From the NCBI GenBank assembly GCA_963978905.1, contig OZ022257.1:36671919-36735918 (forward strand): DNA of 64,000 nucleotides, written 5' to 3'. Source of the DNA: Trichostrongylus colubriformis (Eukaryota > Nematoda > Chromadorea > Rhabditida > Trichostrongylidae). Position numbers and translations under genes: made by a program. The stretch's first letter is position 1. The number at the start of each line of letters is the position of its first letter. Below the pieces are notes generated by a model that had not been told where the DNA came from, did no database searches, and worked only from the letters and a program-made list of their open reading frames with translations. This document shows positions 57,386 through 64,000 of this stretch, piece by piece.

Positions 57386-57676
57386 TGTGCTAAGCGACTG
57401 GAAAATCGATTAACAATACCTTTCACTTTTTCGCGAAACAGCTGATTTATCTAGCAGTATGGTCGTGTGTTCCAGCATGTTGCAAGGCAACATACCAAAG
57501 AGATCAGCTGTGATGTTCCCCTTCTTCCTGTGCGTTCTCTCACCCTAACGCGCTCCAGCTATTTCTTGATCGGAGGCCTGAGCGTTATGTAAAAAGCAGG
57601 AGGTTCAATTATCTAGCTGCACTCAATTTATATCAATAGGTTTCTCAAATTGTAGCTGGTGAACTCGCATATGTCG

Positions 57677-57704
57677 CAAAACTTTTGCACCAACCTAACA
57701 TTTG
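57677..57704. mobile_element. solo mariner-type terminus
   Basis: CAAAACTTTTGCACCAACCTAA is the right-end form of a mariner inverted repeat. No matching left end or transposase was seen nearby. Confidence 0.6.
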
Positions 57705-58629
57705 GAAGTTTTCTTCAGACAATTCTGAAGTTTTTTTCTGGGCCGGACATTTTTATTTGAAATGCGCTGATGTATTAATATTACAGTAATAATATTATAA
57801 TATGTGAACATAAAAAACCCATATTCTCGAGGCCAGAAGCTTTCCATCTGTTAGAATGATTACTGGCTTACATTGCATTTGTTTTATATGTAAAAAATAC
57901 AAAACAAATTGGGGAATTCGGCATTACGTCCTCAATAAGTCGATTCATACCATAGAAAAATGCTTACTATTTTTCCTGGAATTTTCTTCCATAGATCCTA
58001 AAAATAAGAAGTGCATGCACCGCTGCTTTTCTCTTGCATTTTGGGGAGATCTCCTTTTGCATTCAATCGCGGTAACTTTTCGATTAAATTAATGTAAGTC
58101 TTTCTGCCACGTGCACGGCATTAATCTTTCCTCTCGACTCCTTTACCTGATCCAATATAGTCATTATCTGTCCCTATGTCCGATGATGACGTTGCAGCTC
58201 TTTATTTCAAACCTCCGTTCTCCAGAGGATTTCTGTTCCAGTTTGTCGTGACTGCTCGGATACTGAAATGTGGTGGATGGCTTAAATATTCTCTGAATAT
58301 TATCTATACAAGGAATCGAACGCTTGCTTTTGCTGCACTGACTTCTGTTTGCCCAATCGCAGCGTGTACTCTTGGGATGCTGTTCAACTGCAATTCTGCA
58401 CTTTTGCGATCACGATATCGCGCAACTTGGCGATCCTTGGGATTTAAGATGCTTCCACCTCGAAACGTGACTTGGCATAATCGCAAAACCATAAAATCGC
58501 GATGACCAACACTGGTCTTACGTCAGGAAATCGCACCAAGGCGTGCGGCTAGACTCATGTTCCGTCTCGAGGAGCTCGTTTTTGGAGCTGGGTTCGAATC
58601 TGAAACTAATACTTCAAAGGAACTTTTAA
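57705..58629. other. no supported feature
   Basis: AT-rich. A 109-codon + frame at 58176-58505 and the antisense 62-codon frame lack domains. Confidence 0.4.
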
Positions 58630-58892
58630 AGGAAGTTACGACCATTTAAACTGGGGGACTTTGAAATTTCTCCACTTACTCCTCGACTAATCTTCGACTA
58701 ATCCTCGAGTGGCTTGCTTCGATGTAACTTCTTTTGTTAAAGATAAGGTATAGTTCAAGTGGTCGTTAGAAAACGGCTATTATGTGGATCTCGTGCAAAG
58801 AATTCGCAATCTTAAAGTTTTTTCTGAAGGAAGTTACGACGATCTAAAGAGAGACACCTCGAAATTTTCCCAAATTTTCCTCGACTAGATTT
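58630..58892. repeat. pair of ~66 bp diverged direct repeats
   Basis: GAAGGAAGTTACGACCATTT... (58630-58697) and GAAGGAAGTTACGACGATCT... (58825-58891), each ending near CTCGACTA(A/G)ATTT, spaced about 195 bp. Confidence 0.7.
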
Positions 58893-59753
58893 GCATACTC
58901 AGAACTAAGCAACCATTAGGAAAACTAAGAGACCAACAGCTTAGGCTAAGGGAGTTGTTATGAAAGTAGTTCACAATACTTCGAAAGATAAAGTTTTGGT
59001 AAAGTTACAATTTTTCAAAATTGTCCAAATTTATTATGGAAAAGATAATGTCTTCTTATTCGATTGCAGCGTCGCTATTGCGCTAGCGACAGGGGGAGAC
59101 AGGACAAGGCACGGGGCAATCGCAATGGAATGCGCTCTTCGGATTTATTTCCTGGCTTCATTATTTTTTCATTTTTCTTACTTTTATCCTCCTCCGTCAT
59201 CAGAAGATGAACGCATCACCCATGGTAGACGGCGCTTCAATCGCGAGTTAGCTTCAGTTTTCCATAGGCTCTTCATTTCTAATGTATCGCAGTGACTGGG
59301 TAGAAAGCCGTAGAAATACCTGAAAGTGAGGAGGGGCAGGGGGTCGTGTGAAGGCTCCTCCGGGAAGAGGGTGAGGTAGTATTTTTTGAATTTTCCGACT
59401 CCACGCTTGACCCTGCCTGCAGCGCGCGAGCTTTGCACGAGATGGCGTCACCGCGAGGTGTAATTTGGGCGAGTATCCTGTTCTAAGCCTGAAGGTATTG
59501 TAGATAAACGACGTGGACCGAAATCCTCACATTTTGCCACTCATGCACTCTCACGTAATTCCAGCTCAAGTATTGAAGTATGGAACCGCCACTCCTTGTA
59601 AGGGTTTTCATGAGCAAGACCAACTTACTGGATGGACAACCTACACCAGCCAAAACTGAATTACTCTCACCTCTTTACGTGAAAATCGCCTCAGAAATTA
59701 TAGTAGTAAAGAGAAATCCGGTCCTAACGACACGCTTTATTTATATCATCTAG
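58893..59753. other. no supported feature
   Basis: Overlapping frames on both strands at 58960-59451, none recognised. Confidence 0.4.
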
Positions 59754-60203
59754 TTAGTTTTTAATGCAATTTTGAAAAAGGAGCTGCTTCAGCTGCTTCA
59801 GTGAAGCTAGCATGACCTTTCGATTAAGCATACATATGCGTGGTGAGAATTGTTCGACGCGGGCAATTAATGCAGATGTTGGGTGTTTCCACTGGAAGCC
59901 ATCCCCCTTCTTACACGGATAACAACTAAAATGACAATTGAATCTTCTAGTTGTTTTTTGCCTTTCCTGGATTGATCCGCTTCTGGCTACGCCTACGTTC
60001 ACAAAGCGAACTTCTTGGTGGTGAAACTGCCACGTACGGCTCTTACTCATAACATCACAAGTATTCAATTTATCCATATTTACTTTTGTCCATTGTCCAC
60101 AAGAATCACCCAAATATTGACTTGTAAGTTCCCAGCCTTTTTTCTTGTAGTGGGGTTTCCCATAAGGTCCCACCCCTATGTTCACGTAATCCCAACCCAA
60201 CAT
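59754..60203 (-). CDS. 149-codon open frame, hypothetical protein
   Basis: Not recognised. Among the longest non-repeat frames in the window. The first part is strikingly protein-like, with many aromatic and polar residues (GWDYVNIGVGPYGKPHYKKK, then DSCGQWTKVNMDKL and FHHQEVRFVNVGV); the last third is weaker. No signal peptide or membrane segment. A donor-like GTAAGAAG inside the frame (near 59920) would end an exon soon after a CHFSCYP block, so this may be one exon of a spliced gene. No neighbouring exon was identified. Confidence 0.3.
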   Translation of the reverse strand: MLGWDYVNIGVGPYGKPHYKKKGWELTSQYLGDSCGQWTKVNMDKLNTCDVMSKSRTWQFHHQEVRFVNVGVARSGSIQERQKTTRRFNCHFSCYPCKKGDGFQWKHPTSALIARVEQFSPRICMLNRKVMLASLKQLKQLLFQNCIKN

Positions 60204-61306
60204 TTGTTGCTATGCCATACGCAATCTGCCCAGAGAAATTCTACTAAATGCATGGCTTCGAATGCAATGGCATAACAAGCGCGAAATACCAACAATAACC
60301 AACAGCTATTATACACTCATCAAATCCCACAAAACGGTTATAGCTGTGTTCGGTGGAAAGAATAGCATCACGCGACGTTTAAAGTTGGCTTAAACGGAGT
60401 ACTGTCCTTCCACCCGGTTCGGGCCAGTCCAACCAGTATCGTTTAGTCCAGTTGTAGGGCTTAAAAGCAGTAGTAGGAGTAATGTCAGTGGTAGAGGTGA
60501 TGTGACTTATGAACTTTTGAAGTGAATAATTCAAATGAAAGTGCGGGTCTCGAAGACAATATGTGCTGAAATTTCCGTTAAAAATGCCCCCTAGGGCTTT
60601 CTAAGAACCTTTTTCCAGCAACTGCTACCTCGTTTACCATATTTCCTGCCCCATTCATAACAAGAGTCGCCCCTATCAAAATCACGGTAGGAAAGGGGGT
60701 TCTTTTATTAGAGTTTTCGATCGTTTCATCCCATTTTTACTTTCGTTCTACTGCGCACCTCAACTATCACGTTCAACAATCTTTTCATGTTCGGTCCGAA
60801 CCATCCCTACCACTGCCTGTGATGGTTACCCGTAACATTGTTTCTGAGAAGGTACAGTAGGACTACTGCGCCGCATCTGATCTATCTGAACTCTGACAAA
60901 AAATTTGAACTACCGCATGGCTGCTATTTGTCATGGTTTCTCATCTGAAACAGATTACAATCGGAGCCACCAAGGCCTTTTTGGGTAGGCCGACAACCTT
61001 CTGGCACGCGAGCGTTTTCCTTAATTGTTGTTATTAGTGGGAGCTGCGAATTCATATTTGTCAAGCAGTCTCGAGTGTGTTGTTGATATTTTTTGTGTGT
61101 TCTATGGAAAAGCATTGCGAGTGGCGATCGACGACCACATTAAATCGACCAAATTTTAAATTTCTGGAACTGCCTTGACCATCACAGTTAGTTCCTTTTT
61201 CTGAACTTCAGGATAATCTGCATAGGTGTCACTCAGCCTTTTTGGGAAATGTGTGATACTCTGTAGGCGACCAACAAATTGGTTAGCCATACAGCAGCTA
61301 GAATTC

Positions 61307-61351
61307 GGGCTAGCAAGCGATAGCTCATTACATACTATCGCTTGCTGGCCC
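61307..61351. repeat. 17 bp hairpin
   Basis: GGGCTAGCAAGCGATAG (61307-61323) pairs fully (one G-U) with 61335-61351 across an 11 nt loop. Confidence 0.85.
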
Positions 61352-62950
61352 TAATCTTTTTTCAAAACGGAGATGGTGTAGTGAAAGAAGGCACGCACTT
61401 CACGCTCATGGTGGGAGGATCAAATCCTGCGTCAACGTGCCCGCTTAGGACAACCATGCTCTTCATCCCTCCGGGGTATGCAAATTTGTTTTGGTCCCGT
61501 CTGGAAGGATAAAGCATGGACTTGAACATTGGCTGGCCCCCGCAAGTCATTATATGGGCCAAGTACCCATCTACCACTACGATTCTGAATAGAACTAAAT
61601 GCACGGTGCGTCCCATAAAGGAACTGATTTATGCCATAAACTTTTCCCCTATAGAATGCGCTCGTAGCAGCCCTCAACTCATTGACATTGAACGCTCACC
61701 ACCGAGAATTCTACCAACAGTATTTTTTTTTGATTTTTTTATGATTTCACTATACATTTTCTATTTTGTGTTCGTAACCAATGTGAATCGTTGAACTACG
61801 TTCATATTCTACTTGTACGAGTATTAAAAATGAGTGTATCAAATCGAATTCTTTACTAGTTCGATTCCAACACAGGAAAAGCTCAATGGTGATTTTAAGA
61901 ACAGGTAGACGACAACTTCCTTTTTCTGAATTAGGATAGAGCTGGAGTGATATCTGATACAGATTTTATCCGGTTCTTACATCCACTTCGACTATTTGAT
62001 TTTAGATAGTTTGGAACATTTCTGGAAGAAAAGACTTTCTCCTCGAAATGTATCTAAGTAAGCACTATATCATTGGCTGGAATAAGTGAAAAACAATAAC
62101 ATGTGAATAGTATCATTGTGTATTTAGAATAGTCAAGTTCAGTGATAACAAAAGTAATGCTCATACCCGACTTCATAAACTGTAAAGTACGCTTAGGAAC
62201 TATACAGCAGCACATACCTGAACCAACTGGGAGTGCTAAGCAATGTCTGATTAGGTGTCCGCCCTGTCTGGTAGGGAATAGACATCACCTTAGCAGAGGG
62301 ATGAGCTCAAAGGTAACGCTGTCCTTTCTGCAGTGCACTTCCTTTGAGCAGATGTCATCTGTTTGCATGGAATCGTTTTGGTCTTTCATACCATTTACCA
62401 CATCGCGGAGCATACATGTCAGGGTTATGACTTGGTCGGTTAACGGTGAAATTGCCTATGGATGTCTCATAGATATGGTTCATGGAATGGCTTATGGGTA
62501 TTCCTCAGCTGCGTTTACGACGTAAATGGACTAATTTCTTACCATTCGCAAGAATTATTCAACGGCGTTGTAGTCAGATCCCAGTGAGCAAAGCAGCACT
62601 TATTTGTACACCTCCCAGCATACCTATTTCCTACATCTTACCTCACATCGTGTTAAAAGCTTTTTGAACGCTGCTGTTGGAATCAGTCAGCAGCGTTTTG
62701 GGTGCTTGTTAACCTGTTATATTCGAGCCTTATTCTCTACCCTCTGCAAAAAGTGAACGGTGCAGCGCTTAAAGGCACACCACGCGGTAATCAGATTAGT
62801 GTCTTACATTCTTGGGGCCAGTAGGTCCTTGAATGACTGCTCTCGCTGCACATTTGTTGCGGCTGCACTATGTGCCCTCACGGTGTTGTGTCTGCTTGAA
62901 CACAACCGAGCCACGCCCACTCAACCACATTACACCTAGCCTCAGAACTT

Positions 62951-63005
62951 ACCAGAAAAACTTACGCTACTAAAAACTTACGCTTACTAGAAAAACTTAC
63001 GCTAG
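62951..63005. repeat. short degenerate tandem repeat
   Basis: Three imperfect copies of AAAAACTTACGCTTACTAG. Confidence 0.8.
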
Positions 63006-63186
63006 AATTTACTGCTCTGGATGTAGCATGAAAGCATCGCAAGAGGGAAGTTGGGGTGCAAGGGTTGGAAAAGCATGTTATTTGTAAATGAACGCACGGG
63101 GCTCACGGAAACGAGTTCTGGCTCAACTTACCTTTGAATCACCGTTTTAAGCTTCTGACTATGACCCTACGATAGTGTGCATGGTA

Positions 63187-64000
63187 TTGGGTTGGGGAAT
63201 AAGTCCTCGCCGTTTTTTTCAACCCCGTTTTTCACATTGTTTCCTCCACCTTTCGACAAATCTCATATATCTTTTTGATAGAACTTTTTTTGCTCTACAA
63301 AATGCTGCTATATGTTTTTCGATTCCTTCGACTACCTAATATTTATGAGGTTTGGAAATGAAGTAAGCTGAAGGCAAAAAAACTGGCATTTGCGCACCAC
63401 ATATTTCTCGTCTGCCATCGAGACCAAAAAATGTCTGTGTACATGTTTCGATAGAGCCTTTTCAGCTCTACAAAATGGTACTACTTTATTCAAATCGCTC
63501 AGTTTTTTGCTGTTTTTAAGACTCACAAATGCAGTATTCCTCTCCTTATCTTCTCTTCCTCGCCTACCATCGAGGTAATAAGGATGTGCATGTATGCATT
63601 CAATAGAGCTTTTTTTGCTCTACAAGATGATACCACTCTTCTTTTGTATACTCTCACATTTTAGCATGTAGGGATAAGTTTCCACCTTTTTTTCAACTCA
63701 AAATTGCGTGATGAAAATAAATTTTTTGGCACAATCTTCTATACTATTCGTTAGAGCTCTTTTCTCTCTACAAGGCGGTGCTTACAGTTTTTGTTTAAAT
63801 TAATTTTGCTATATTTTAGATCATTCAAAAGGAGTGCCAGTCGACAAATCGAGCATTTTTGTGTCGATCGGGCTCGAATTCGTCGACTTGGCACTCCTTT
63901 TGAATGATCTAAAAAATAGCAAAATTTAATTTGAACAAAAACTGTAAGCACCATCTTGTAGAGAGAAAAGAGCTCTATCGAATAGTATAGAAGATTGTGC
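63187..64000. mobile_element. very large palindromic element with mariner-like end, cut by window edge
   Basis: Starts after TA (63185-63186) with TTGGGTTGGGGAATAAGTCC, a classic mariner terminus. From 63729 to 63839 the sequence pairs with 63889-64000; the centre is near 63864 with a ~50 bp loop. If the symmetry holds, the right end falls near 64541. The left arm holds four related blocks of about 25 bp, GATAGARCTTTTTTTGCTCT plus ACAARATG, at about 63279, 63450, 63604 and 63752 (spacing 148-171 bp). No transposase motif seen. Confidence 0.85.

Larger units (their letters stand above)
60204..63184. other. no supported gene; one strong hairpin
   Basis: Frames up to 127 codons (62142-62525 plus; 61362-61677 minus) lack recognisable domains. 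Hairpin at 61307-61351 and an ACTTACGCT-rich direct-repeat patch at 62951-63005. Confidence 0.4.

Noticed and set aside
62142..62525. 127-codon + strand frame
   Set aside because: No recognisable motif; the antisense strand also yields protein-like stretches, so strand and reality are both unclear.

Overview
This is an AT-rich eukaryotic window, most likely an animal and, by inference only, a nematode of the strongylid/hookworm type. The evidence is the density and variety of mariner/Tc1-type elements and TA- or TTAA-flanked miniature elements, the absence of any long open reading frame, and isolated 50-150 bp coding-like segments bounded by pyrimidine-AG acceptors. No gene that would settle the species was recognised. 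I see no rRNA, CRISPR array, operon or spliced-leader gene.

The window is best read as gene-poor DNA (intergenic or long introns) built largely from transposable elements. Main blocks: a 2.46 kb foldback element (3.4-5.85 kb); an almost continuous TE island at 7.15-12.7 kb (a ~505 bp TA-flanked MITE, a degenerate TTAA palindrome, a palindrome carrying a mariner transposase tail, a second MITE with another element nested in it, a 0.86 kb mariner relic with a recognisable DD34D transposase, and an older mariner fossil); a third MITE at 13.6 kb; a TTAA palindrome at 21.9 kb; a 268 bp tandem array inside a repeat at 27.1-28.5 kb with a short sister copy beside it; GC-rich palindromes at 28.9 and 32.6-33.2 kb; a 552 bp TTAA element at 34.1 kb and its twin at 48.4 kb; a second mariner-tail palindrome at 34.8 kb; tRNA-like repeats and a TTAA palindrome at 38.2-39.2 kb; a reverse-transcriptase relic and fourth MITE at 41.1-42.0 kb; an internally deleted mariner at 42.7-43.6 kb; a second large foldback at 52.6-54.1 kb with a one-sided relative at 55.7 kb; and a very large palindrome with mariner-like ends that starts at 63187 and runs off the right edge.

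Protein-coding evidence is weak. I list short candidate exons (for example 58-204, 7803-7950, 14826-15047, 16040-16205, 16243-16354, 46163-46345, 54481-54741, 59754-60203) with low confidence, because open frames of 50-150 codons are expected by chance in 64 kb. The clear protein signals are transposon relics: mariner transposases at 11.2-11.8, 12.0-12.7 and 42.8-43.35 kb plus tails inside two palindromes, and a reverse-transcriptase palm fragment at 41.06-41.33 kb.

The most notable theme is that near-perfect long palindromes have arisen repeatedly. At least two carry the same 3' piece of a mariner transposase in inverted duplicate. Such loci would give long hairpin RNAs if transcribed, so they are candidate small-RNA sources against mariner elements; this functional reading is inference.
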